Assembly (NCBI RefSeq): GCF_900110855.1
Contig: NZ_FOFA01000005.1
Coordinates: forward strand, 1 to 64,000
Origin: Microlunatus flavus
GTDB lineage: Bacteria; Actinomycetota; Actinomycetes; Propionibacteriales; Propionibacteriaceae
Length of the DNA: 64,000 nucleotides
Direction: 5' to 3'
Both the position numbers and the translations under genes were made by a program. A model generated the notes under the pieces. It ran no database searches. It had not been told where the DNA came from and saw nothing but the letters and a program-made list of their open reading frames with translations. The stretch's first letter is position 1. Every line of letters starts with the position of its first letter. Shown in pieces: positions 56,352 to 64,000 of this stretch.

Positions 56352-58180
56352 GCGTCACGGCGACGGAGCGGAACGTCCTCACCGCGGTGCGGGTGCGCTC
56401 ACCCCTGCTGGAACGGTTCCACGCCGCCGGGGTGCTCGGCCTCGCCGACGTGCACACGGCCGAGGCCCTGGGCCGGATCGGCAGCGAGCGCGACGAGCGG
56501 GTGCTGCTCGCCGTGGCGCTGACCGTACGGGCGCTGCAGAGCGGGTCGGTCTGCCTCGACCTGGACACCGCCACCGCGGTCGACCTGCCCGACGACGACG
56601 CGCTCGTGCCCGGGTCCGACGGCGACGCGGACGTTCCGCCGGAGCTGCCCTGGCCCGAGCCGACGGGCTGGGCGCTGGCCGTGCGCGACAGCCCCCTGGT
56701 CGCCGGTCCGGACGACGTCGGGGCGGCGCGGCCGCTGCGGCTGTCGGGCACCCTGCTCTACCTCGAGCGCTACTGGCAGCAGGAGGAGTCGGTCCGCACC
56801 GCCCTCGAGCACCGTTCCGCGGCGGCCCCGCCGGTCGTCGACGCCGCCGCGCTGACCCGCGACCTCGACCGGCTGTTCCCCCCGACGCAGGCACCGGGCA
56901 CGGCCGACCACCAGCGCGAGGCCGCCGAGGCCAGCGCCCGGCGCTGGGTGACGGTGCTGGCCGGCGGTCCCGGGACCGGCAAGACGACGACGGTGGCGCG
57001 GCTGCTCGCCCTGCTGCGCGCCCAGCCCGGACCGCCGCTGCGGGTCGCGCTCGCCGCCCCGACCGGCAAGGCCGCGGCCCGGCTGCAGGAGGCCGTCACC
57101 ACCGCGGCCGCCGGGCTCGGTGAGGAGGACCGGGCCCGCGTCGGGGCGCTCGAGGCGTCGACGCTGCACCGGCTGCTCGGCTGGCGGCCCGACTCCAAGA
57201 GCCGCTTCCGCCACGACGCCACCAACCCGCTCCCTCACGACGTCGTCGTGGTCGACGAGATGTCGATGGTGTCGCTGACGCTCATGGCCCGGCTGCTCGA
57301 GGCCGTCCGCTCCGACGCCCGGCTCGTGCTCGTCGGTGACCCCGACCAGCTGTCGTCGGTCGAGGCGGGCGCCGTCCTCGCCGACATCACCGGCCCGGCG
57401 CAACGTTCCGTGGTGCGGCTGACGCACAACTGGCGCTTCGAGGGCGGCATCGCTGAGCTCGCCGACGCGATCAGGACCGGCGACGCCGACCGGGCCGTCG
57501 GCCTCCTCACCTCCGGCCGGGCCGACGTCACGCTCGCCGACGTCGACGCGTCCGCCGGGCTGACCGCGGACGGCGACGGCCTCGGCGAGCTGGGGCGCAC
57601 CCTGCGGGCCAGCGCCGCCGCCGCGCTGCGGGCCGCCACCGACGGGTCCATCGACGCGGCGCTCTCCGCGGTCGAGGAGCACCGGCTGCTCTGCGCGCAC
57701 CGGCGCGGCCCGTACGGCGTCACGCGCTGGAACGCCGAGGCCGAGCACTGGCTCGCCGCCGCCGTGCCGGGCTACGGGGTCGACGGCGACCTGTCGCTCG
57801 GCCGGCCGCTGCTCGTCACGGCGAACGACCGCGACCTCGACCTGTGGAACGGCGACACCGGCGTGGTGGTCGGCACCCCGGCCGGCGTCCGGGCGGCCTT
57901 CGCGCGGGCGACCGGTCCGGCGCTGTTCCCGCCCGTCCGGCTCGACGCCGTCCAGACCGTCCACGCGATGACGGTGCACAAGGCCCAGGGCAGCCAGTTC
58001 GCGGCCGTCACCCTCGTGCTGCCGCCGCCCGAGTCGCCGCTGCTGACGCGCGAGCTGCTCTACACGGCCGTGACGCGGGCGACGACGCGCGTCCTGCTGC
58101 TCGGCAGCGCGGAGGCCGTCCGCGCCGCGGTCGAACGTCCCGCGAACCGCGCCAGCGGCCTGCGGCAACGGATGCGCTGA
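56348..58180 (+). CDS. recD: Exodeoxyribonuclease V alpha subunit RecD
   Basis: A 610-residue SF1B 5'-3' helicase. Walker A is LAGGPGTGKTTTVARLLALL near residue 205. Walker B is VVVDEMSMVSLTLMARLLEA. VLVGDPDQLSSVEAGAVLAD and the C-terminal AMTVHKAQGSQFAAVTLVLP with LYTAVTRATTRVLLLGS are later motifs. It is the fast motor of RecBCD. The GTG overlaps the recB stop (GTGA). An inverted repeat follows before the convergent nudC. Confidence 0.95.
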   Translation: MSVTATERNVLTAVRVRSPLLERFHAAGVLGLADVHTAEALGRIGSERDERVLLAVALTVRALQSGSVCLDLDTATAVDLPDDDALVPGSDGDADVPPELPWPEPTGWALAVRDSPLVAGPDDVGAARPLRLSGTLLYLERYWQQEESVRTALEHRSAAAPPVVDAAALTRDLDRLFPPTQAPGTADHQREAAEASARRWVTVLAGGPGTGKTTTVARLLALLRAQPGPPLRVALAAPTGKAAARLQEAVTTAAAGLGEEDRARVGALEASTLHRLLGWRPDSKSRFRHDATNPLPHDVVVVDEMSMVSLTLMARLLEAVRSDARLVLVGDPDQLSSVEAGAVLADITGPAQRSVVRLTHNWRFEGGIAELADAIRTGDADRAVGLLTSGRADVTLADVDASAGLTADGDGLGELGRTLRASAAAALRAATDGSIDAALSAVEEHRLLCAHRRGPYGVTRWNAEAEHWLAAAVPGYGVDGDLSLGRPLLVTANDRDLDLWNGDTGVVVGTPAGVRAAFARATGPALFPPVRLDAVQTVHAMTVHKAQGSQFAAVTLVLPPPESPLLTRELLYTAVTRATTRVLLLGSAEAVRAAVERPANRASGLRQRMR

Positions 58181-58195
58181 CACCCTTCCGCGCAC

Positions 58196-58246
58196 GTGGT
58201 CGGTCCAGGCCGCCCGTACGGCGTGCCGCGCCGCCGGAGCGACCAC
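58196..58246. terminator. Inverted repeat between recD and nudC
   Basis: GTGGTCGGTCC (58196-58206) pairs with GGAGCGACCAC (58236-58246) with one mismatch, with further GC-rich symmetry in the 29-base centre. It lies between convergent genes and probably terminates one or both transcripts. A short TTT follows on the plus strand. Confidence 0.6.
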
Positions 58247-58283
58247 TTTCCGGATGGGACGACCAGCGGTCAGCCCGCGACGG

Positions 58284-59186
58284 CTACCAGACGGTCGGCT
58301 CGTCGCGCCAGGTGGCGATGAGGCGCGAGGCGATCGAGCTCGGGCCCGGCAGGCCGATCGTCCCGGCGTCGAGCTGCGCGGTGAGCTCCTCGCGGGTGAA
58401 CCACCCGGCCCAGGCGATCTCGTCGGCGTCGACGCAGATCGCCGTCGAGGACGCGCGGGCGAAGAAGCCGGTCATCAGCGAGCGCGGGAACGACCACGGC
58501 TGGCTGCCGAAGTAGCGGATCCGGTCGAGGGTGACGTCGACCTCCTCCGCGATCTCGCGGTGGATGGCCTGCTCGAGCGACTCCCCCGCCTCGACGAAGC
58601 CGGCGAGCACGGAGACGCGGTGGCCCCACGACGCCTGCCGGCCGAGCAGGATCCGGTCGTCGGCGTCGACGACGGCGACGATGACCGCCGGGTCGGTGCG
58701 CGGGAAGTGCTGCTCGTCGCAGCGCTCGCAGTGACGGGCGTACCCGCCCTCCACCACGACCGTCGGCCCGCCGCAGCGCGGGCAGGTCGGCTCCATCTGG
58801 TGCCAGCGGACCAGCGCCGTCGCGGCCGCCGCGATGTCGCGCTCGGTGTCGGACAGCGAGGCGCCGACCTCGCGCAGGCTGCGCACCTCGCCGTCGACCA
58901 CGGCCTCGACCGCGAAGACGGGCGCACCGTCGACCAGGCCGAGCAGGCGGTGGCGCTGGCTGTCGTGGTCGACGAAGGGCTTCACCAGCCGCAGCGACCC
59001 GTTGGACTGCGTGGTGAAGTTCGCGTCGGCGTCGAGCTTGAGCAGGCGGGCGTCGGGCGAGCGCCACAGCTGGGCCACCCAGTCGGCGGAGCGGCGGTGG
59101 TGCCCGACCCGGTCCAGCGAGCTGGAGGCCGACCAGGCCACCGCGCTCAGCTCGTCGGACCAGGCGGGAGGGACCTCGGAACTCAC
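58284..59186 (-). CDS. nudC: NAD(+)/NADH diphosphatase NudC
   Basis: A 300-residue Nudix hydrolase at the Rv3199c position. The zinc ribbon is CPRCGG...CERC in EPTCPRCGGPTVVVEGGY and YARHCERCDEQHFPRTDP. The Nudix box is GFVEAGESLEQAIHREIAEE. SQPWSFPRSLMTGF is the NudC-specific motif. It hydrolyses NAD(H) to NMN(H) and AMP and removes NAD caps from RNA. It starts 10 bases after the adnB stop, so it is the third gene of adnA-adnB-nudC. GTG 59186 is chosen. Confidence 0.94.
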   Translation of the reverse strand: MSSEVPPAWSDELSAVAWSASSSLDRVGHHRRSADWVAQLWRSPDARLLKLDADANFTTQSNGSLRLVKPFVDHDSQRHRLLGLVDGAPVFAVEAVVDGEVRSLREVGASLSDTERDIAAAATALVRWHQMEPTCPRCGGPTVVVEGGYARHCERCDEQHFPRTDPAVIVAVVDADDRILLGRQASWGHRVSVLAGFVEAGESLEQAIHREIAEEVDVTLDRIRYFGSQPWSFPRSLMTGFFARASSTAICVDADEIAWAGWFTREELTAQLDAGTIGLPGPSSIASRLIATWRDEPTVW

Positions 59187-59196
59187 CGGGCCGAGG

Positions 59197-62100
59197 TTAC
59201 TGCCCGCCCGGGGCCGTCTCACCCCCGCCGAGCAGCCGCTCCAGCTCGGCGCGCCCGGCGAGCGGCGGGGCGACCACGCGGTCGTCGCGGACGTGGACGA
59301 ACACGGCCTCGACCTGGCCGACGTCGACCCCGCTCGCCTCGGCCCACGCCAGCCGGTAGACCGCCAGCTGGAGCGGGTCGGCGGTGTCGGGGCCGCCGGT
59401 CTTCCAGTCGACGACGAGGTAGCGGGTGCCCGGCGCCACCGCCACCGGGAAGCCGCCGCCGCCCAGGTCCTCGGCGGCGTACACCGCGTCGACGCGCCCG
59501 CGCACCAGCCGCCCGGCCAGGGCGAGCGAGAAGGGGGCCTCGACGGCGTACGGCAGCCGGGTGGCGAAGGGCGTCCGGGTGAAGGCGTCGCACACCGCCC
59601 GCAGGTCGGCCTCCTCCGGGCCGTCCGCGTCGGCCCGGTCGGAGAGGTCGTCGGGGTCGACGAGCGCGCCCTGCCCGACCCCGCCGCGCGCCAGCCGCTC
59701 GCCGAACCACTGCTCGACGAACGCGTGGAACCGGGTCCCCGACCGGGCCGCCCGCGACGGCGCGACCGGCATCGGCCGGGCGAGGGCCGCGGCGAAGGCG
59801 TCCGGGTCGGCGTTGAGCCGCAGCAGCGCCGTCGCCGGCAGGCTCGCGGGCAGCTCGACGGTCCGGTCGCCCGAGCGCGACTCGCGGGCCTCGCGCAGCA
59901 GCCGGTCGAGGTCGGCGTCCCACGCCGACACGCGCCCCTCGAGGTCGAGCAGCAGCGGGGGCGCGGCCGGGTCGCCGTACGACCCCGTCGCCGCGAACCG
60001 GGACCGGGCAGCCTCGACCTGCGCGGCCGCCTCCTCGCGGCGCGCGAGCGCGTCGGGGTCGAGCGGTTCCGGCCAGGTCACGGGTGCAGCCGCGCCGACG
60101 AGCGGGTTCTCCTGGCCCGGCGGGTCCGCCCGGGCGAGCACCTGGCCCTGGGTCTCCGCCTCGGCGAGGATCGCCCGCAGGTACGTCGACGCCACGCGCG
60201 GCCGGACGAGGTCGGGGCGCCACCAGTGCCCCGACCCGACGAGGGTGGAGCGCGCCCGGGTGACGGCGACGTAGGCGAGGCGGTCCTCGGCGAGCAGCTG
60301 CTGCGCCTTGAGCGCCGCCTTGTAGTCGACGATGGCCGCGTTGCTGGTGTCGGCGAGCTGCGGGATCGACCCGGCGTCACCGCGCAGGTCGGCGGGCAGC
60401 GCGCCCGGCGTGGTGACCCAGTTGTCGGTGACGCGGTCGCTGGGGAAGACGCCCTCGACCAGCCCGGGCAGGAAGACGAGCTCCCACTCCAGGCCCTTGG
60501 CCTTGTGGACGGTCAGCAGCTTGACCGCCTCGCGGTCGGACGGCACGGCCTGCTCGAGCCCGGTGCCGGAGTCGAGCTCGGCCTGCAGCCAGGCCAGCAG
60601 GCCCGACAGCGACGCGTCGCCGTCGACGTCGACGTAGTCGGCCACCGCGTCGAGGAACGCGCCGAGCTGGTCGCGACGATTCGTCCGCTCCAGCTCCGGC
60701 GTCGCCACCAGCTCCACGTCCAGGCCGAGCGTCGTCACCACCCGGCGGGCCAGGTCGAGCACGGGCTCGTCGGCGTGGGCGCGCAACGACGCCAGCTCGC
60801 TCGCCACCCGGGCGAAGCGGCGCCGGGCTGCGGTTGAGTACGGCGCGTCGCCCGGGTCCTCGAGGGCGTCGAGCAGGCTGACCACCTCGGTGGGGTCGAG
60901 GTCGGCGACCGCGTCGACGAGCGCGAGGCGGACCTGGGCCGGGTCGGGCACCTGCGAGCCGACGCGGCGCTCCTCGGTGCCGTCCACGTCGGCCCCGCCG
61001 CGCGCCACGCGGGCCAGCTCCCGGGCGCGCCGGCCGAGCAGCGCGAGGTCGCGCGGCCCCACGCGCCACCGCGGTCCGGTGAGCAGCCGCACCAGGTCGG
61101 GGTTGGCCGTGACGTCGTCGACGAGCCGCAGCGTCGCGGTGACGTCCATGACCTCGGGCAGCCCGAGCAGCCCGCCGAGGCCGACGATCTCGACGGGCAC
61201 CTCGCGGGCGGTCAGCTCGGCGTAGAGCGGGCCGATGTCGGCGTTGCGGCGCATCAGCACGGCGATGTCGGCCCAGTGCGCGACGGTGCCCTGCCGCCTG
61301 GCCTCGACGATGCGGTCCGCGACCCAGGTGACCTCCTCCGGCCACGACGTGAACGTCGCCGCGCACACCCGCCCCGGGTCCGTGCCCGGCGGGGCCTGCA
61401 GCAGGGGTCCTCCTGAGCCTGTCGAAGGGCCCTGCCCCTCCTGCTCCTCGTCCGGGCCGGGAGAGGCCAGGCCCGCCGCCCGCAGCGGCCGGCTCAGGAC
61501 GTTGGCCACGTCGAGGATGCTCGGCCCGCTGCGCCGGTTGACCGTCAGCGCGAACCGCGCCGCGGGACCCCCGTCGGCGCGCCGGAACGTGTCGGCGAAC
61601 GTCGTGATGTTGCTGGCCGCCGCGCCGCGCCAGCCGTAGATCGCCTGGAACGGGTCACCCACCGCCGTGACGGCGTGTCCCATCCCCTCGTGGCCGACCG
61701 CCCGGGGGTCGGCCGGACCGGAGAACAGCCCGCGCAGCATGGCCGCCTGGGCGGCGGAGGTGTCCTGGTACTCGTCGAGCAGCACCACCCGGAACGCCGC
61801 GCGCAGGTCGGCGCCGACCTGCGGCACCTCCGTGGCGAGCCGGGCCGCGATCGCCATCTGGTCGGCGAACTCGACGACGCCGAGCCGCGTCTTGAGCGCC
61901 TGGTAGTCGCGCACGAGGCTGGCCAGCTCGAGGCGCTCCTGCACGGCGATGCGTGCCTTCTTGACGTCGACGTACGCGTTGCCGCGGTTGTTCAGCGGCG
62001 CGGAGTCCCAGCCGACGACCAGCTCGCGGGCGTGCGCGTCGAGGGCCCGCACGTCGACGAGGTGCGAGGTCAGGTCGGCGTCGAGCTTGAGCACCCGCTC

Positions 62101-62625
62101 GGTGACGGTCGCCGGCCGCAGCCGCGACAGGAACTCGAACGGACCGGCCGCGGCGGCGACCACGCGGGCCGCCAGCCGGAACCGGGTCGCCCCGCTGACC
62201 ATCGTCGGGTCGGCCTCGAAGCCCAGCCGCAGCCCGTGCTCCGACACCAGCCGCGCGGCGAACGCGTCGTAGGTCATGACGACCTGCTCGCCCGACTCGT
62301 CGACCGTCTTGTCGTCGACCACGCCGGCGTCGACGAGCGCCTTGCGCACGCGCTGGGACAGCTCGGCGGCCGCCTTGCGCGTGAACGTGAGCCCGAGGAC
62401 CTCCTCGGGGCGCACCCGGCCGGTGCCGACCAGCCACACCACCCGCGCGGCCATGACGGTCGTCTTGCCCGAACCGGCCCCGGCGATGATCACGCCGGGC
62501 TCGAGCGGGGCGGTGATCGCCGCCAGCTGCTGGTCGGAGAACGGCAGCCCGAGCGCGTCGACCAGGTCGGCGGGCGTCCGCAGCCGCGGCTGCGGCGGGG
62601 GCGGCGGCAGCACGTGCAGGCTCAC
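59197..62625 (-). CDS. adnB: AdnAB helicase-nuclease, AdnB subunit
   Basis: A 1142-residue SF1A helicase with C-terminal nuclease, at the Rv3201c position. Motif I is GVIIAGAGSGKTTVMAARVV (about residues 44-63). VVLLDEYQDTSAAQAAML is motif II, and VKLLTVHKAKGLEWELVFLP is motif V. The nuclease site is LVVDWKTGGPDTADPLQLAVY near residue 1070. A complete motor marks it as the active translocase of the AdnAB end-resection complex. A 20-bp dispersed repeat sits inside it at 61412-61431, encoding part of a Gly/Ser/Pro/Glu-rich loop. GTG overlaps the adnA stop. Confidence 0.92.
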   Translation of the reverse strand: MSLHVLPPPPPQPRLRTPADLVDALGLPFSDQQLAAITAPLEPGVIIAGAGSGKTTVMAARVVWLVGTGRVRPEEVLGLTFTRKAAAELSQRVRKALVDAGVVDDKTVDESGEQVVMTYDAFAARLVSEHGLRLGFEADPTMVSGATRFRLAARVVAAAAGPFEFLSRLRPATVTERVLKLDADLTSHLVDVRALDAHARELVVGWDSAPLNNRGNAYVDVKKARIAVQERLELASLVRDYQALKTRLGVVEFADQMAIAARLATEVPQVGADLRAAFRVVLLDEYQDTSAAQAAMLRGLFSGPADPRAVGHEGMGHAVTAVGDPFQAIYGWRGAAASNITTFADTFRRADGGPAARFALTVNRRSGPSILDVANVLSRPLRAAGLASPGPDEEQEGQGPSTGSGGPLLQAPPGTDPGRVCAATFTSWPEEVTWVADRIVEARRQGTVAHWADIAVLMRRNADIGPLYAELTAREVPVEIVGLGGLLGLPEVMDVTATLRLVDDVTANPDLVRLLTGPRWRVGPRDLALLGRRARELARVARGGADVDGTEERRVGSQVPDPAQVRLALVDAVADLDPTEVVSLLDALEDPGDAPYSTAARRRFARVASELASLRAHADEPVLDLARRVVTTLGLDVELVATPELERTNRRDQLGAFLDAVADYVDVDGDASLSGLLAWLQAELDSGTGLEQAVPSDREAVKLLTVHKAKGLEWELVFLPGLVEGVFPSDRVTDNWVTTPGALPADLRGDAGSIPQLADTSNAAIVDYKAALKAQQLLAEDRLAYVAVTRARSTLVGSGHWWRPDLVRPRVASTYLRAILAEAETQGQVLARADPPGQENPLVGAAAPVTWPEPLDPDALARREEAAAQVEAARSRFAATGSYGDPAAPPLLLDLEGRVSAWDADLDRLLREARESRSGDRTVELPASLPATALLRLNADPDAFAAALARPMPVAPSRAARSGTRFHAFVEQWFGERLARGGVGQGALVDPDDLSDRADADGPEEADLRAVCDAFTRTPFATRLPYAVEAPFSLALAGRLVRGRVDAVYAAEDLGGGGFPVAVAPGTRYLVVDWKTGGPDTADPLQLAVYRLAWAEASGVDVGQVEAVFVHVRDDRVVAPPLAGRAELERLLGGGETAPGGQ
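61412..61431. repeat. Dispersed repeat fragment inside adnB
   Basis: CCTGAGCCTGTCGAAGGGCC is identical to the core of repeat copies A and B (20576-20610, 21602-21636). Here it lies in coding sequence without breaking the frame, translating to GPSTGSG on the gene strand, in an apparently disordered insert between helicase motifs. Confidence 0.85.
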
Positions 62626-64000
62626 GCGACGACCTGCCGGCCGGCGGGGTGGGCCGGGCAGCTGCCCCGGAACGGGCACCAGCGGCACGCCGGGCCCAGC
62701 CGCGCGTCGAACCGCTCGGACTCGACGATCTCGGCCGCGTCGCGCAGCCGCTGGTGCACCCAGGTCGGGCAGCCCTCGGCGCCGCGGTCGTCGGGGCCGG
62801 CCTCCACCGGGAACGGGACGTCGTCGAGCGACGCCTGGGTGAACACCTGCGGGAAGCCGGTCTGCTTCTCCGGCAGCCGGAGGTAGACGAGCTCGGCGCC
62901 GGACGGGCGCGCGCCCGGCCCGGCCACGTCGGCGAACGCGCCCTGCGCCACGGCGAGCTGGTAGACGCCGAGCTGGTCCTGCAGCGCGACGTCGGCGGCG
63001 GCCGGCGCCCGGCGCCCGGTCTTGAAGTCGACGATCCGGACGCGGCCGTCACGCTCCCGCTCGACCCGGTCGGCCGTCCCGGACAGCGTCACCCGGTGGC
63101 CGCCGGCGACGACCTCGCAGCGGAACGGCACCTCCGTGCCCAGCAGCTCGAGGTGCCCGCGCGCCTCCTGCCAGACGACGAAGCGGTCGAGCGCGTCCTC
63201 GGCCTCGGCCCGCTCGACCGCGGACAGCCAGTTGGCGTCGAACGAGATCTGGTCCCACACGCCCTCGAGGTACGCCGAGCGCTCCTCCGGCTCGAGCGGG
63301 ACGCCCGCGCTGTGCTCGGCCAGGACGTGCACCACCGAGCCGAAGCTGGCGGCGCTGCTGCGGGTCGTGCCGGCGCTCGCCTGCCGGTCGAGGAACCACT
63401 GCCGCGGGCAGGTCAGCACCGCGCCGAGCGAGGTCCCCGACAGGGCGACGGGCTGACCCTTCGCGACCACCGGCGCCGGCGCGTCGCTCAGCGCCCGCAT
63501 CCCCCACCAGGTGGTCGGCGACGCGCCGGCCACCAGCGGGCGGCCCTCGGCGTCGGTGGCGTCGGCGAGGCGGGCGAGCCGCAGCGCCGCCTGCTCGCGC
63601 AGCTCGGCCGGGGCGTCGGGGTCGACGCTCGTGCGCCGCAGCTCGCCCACCAGGGCGGGCAGGGTCAGCGGGCGGCGGGGACGTCCGGGCCGGGCCACGG
63701 GCGCGACGCCGAGCTCGTCGAGGAACCGCGACGGCTGGTCGCCCTCCCCCTCGGTCCCGGCGACCGCGGTCACCACCAGCCGCGAGCGCGCCCGGGTGCA
63801 GGCGACGTAGAACAGCCGCCGCTCCTCGGCCACGCGCACCGCCGTCGGCACCGGGTCCTCCAGGCCGTGGCGGCCGAGCCGGTCGGCGTCGAGCAGCGAA
63901 CCGCGCCGGCGCACGTCCGGCCAGCGCCCCTCCTGCACGCCGGCCACGACGACGAGGTCCCACTCCAGGCCCTTGGAGCGGTGCGCGGTGAGGACGCGGA
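62622..64000 (-). CDS. adnA: AdnAB helicase-nuclease, AdnA subunit (5' end outside window)
   Basis: The last 459 codons of a second UvrD/RecB-type subunit, at the Rv3202c position; the start lies beyond the window edge. HRSKGLEWDLVVVAGVQEG (motif V) and VAEERRLFYVACTRARSRL (motif VI) are present. The C-terminal nuclease has VRIVDFKTGRRAPAAADVAL and QLGVYQLAVAQGA. CPRQWFLDRQ and CRWCPFRGSCPAH supply Cys for the RecB-type Fe-S cluster. It overlaps adnB by GTGA. The motor state cannot be judged because the N-terminus is missing. Confidence 0.92.
   Translation of the reverse strand, partial: RVLTAHRSKGLEWDLVVVAGVQEGRWPDVRRRGSLLDADRLGRHGLEDPVPTAVRVAEERRLFYVACTRARSRLVVTAVAGTEGEGDQPSRFLDELGVAPVARPGRPRRPLTLPALVGELRRTSVDPDAPAELREQAALRLARLADATDAEGRPLVAGASPTTWWGMRALSDAPAPVVAKGQPVALSGTSLGAVLTCPRQWFLDRQASAGTTRSSAASFGSVVHVLAEHSAGVPLEPEERSAYLEGVWDQISFDANWLSAVERAEAEDALDRFVVWQEARGHLELLGTEVPFRCEVVAGGHRVTLSGTADRVERERDGRVRIVDFKTGRRAPAAADVALQDQLGVYQLAVAQGAFADVAGPGARPSGAELVYLRLPEKQTGFPQVFTQASLDDVPFPVEAGPDDRGAEGCPTWVHQRLRDAAEIVESERFDARLGPACRWCPFRGSCPAHPAGRQVVA

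Overview
The window is very GC-rich DNA with almost exclusively G/C third codon positions, many GTG starts and many 4-base ATGA/GTGA gene overlaps. These features, together with WhiB7, SigK/RskA, AdnAB, UvrD2, a mycoredoxin and a PPA1309-family gene, point to a chromosome segment of a high-GC actinobacterium, most likely of the Propionibacteriales (inference; no marker gene for species is present). No IS element, prophage, CRISPR array, rRNA or tRNA was recognised.

Left part (1-26.5 kb), mostly accessory or metabolic genes. Three adjacent minisatellite-like arrays (1-288) are followed by a perfect actinobacterial LexA box (421-444) driving two small overlapping genes that look like duplicates of one mini-domain. 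Then come a LacI regulator divergent from a Gfo/Idh/MocA dehydrogenase and a hydroxypyruvate-isomerase-like gene, a BLUF photoreceptor, a DinB-like protein, a run of glycosyltransferase, MFS, glycosyltransferase and SDR genes, a DUF5937/ArsR-type regulator divergent from an MFS pump, a zinc alcohol dehydrogenase, and a MinD/ParA-like ATPase. A sulfite-oxidase-fold molybdoenzyme precedes a fasciclin lipoprotein, sigK and rskA. A 2-hydroxyacid dehydrogenase is flanked by inverted copies of a 35-bp dispersed repeat. A GT2, a PH-domain protein, mug and a pair of M16 peptidases end at a strong bidirectional terminator (26452-26491).

Right part (26.5-64 kb), a conserved actinobacterial core. Gene content and order follow the M. 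tuberculosis block Rv3193c-Rv3202c: UPF0182, Lon-like PDZ protease, DUF2342, an E1/cyclodehydratase-like protein, ABC1 kinase, whiB7, uvrD2, mycoredoxin, nudC and adnB/adnA. Inserted genes include moaE, a LysR/RhtA-like exporter pair, a YgjP-like metallopeptidase, an NhaA-DsbA fusion, an LLM oxidoreductase and, most notably, a complete recC-recB-recD operon. Two end-processing helicase-nucleases (RecBCD and AdnAB) plus UvrD2 therefore lie within 22 kb.

The most interesting regulatory element is the whiB7 locus, read on the minus strand. It has a promoter with an AT-rich block 3 bp upstream of the -35, a 104-codon upstream ORF carrying an 18-bp perfect tandem duplication, an intrinsic terminator (attenuator), whiB7 itself with its AT-hook, and a previously unremarked 35-codon ORF overlapping the whiB7 stop by GTGA. 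A second non-coding candidate is a strongly folded approximately 70-nt element (36786-36855) starting just downstream of a canonical promoter in a 485-bp intergenic region.
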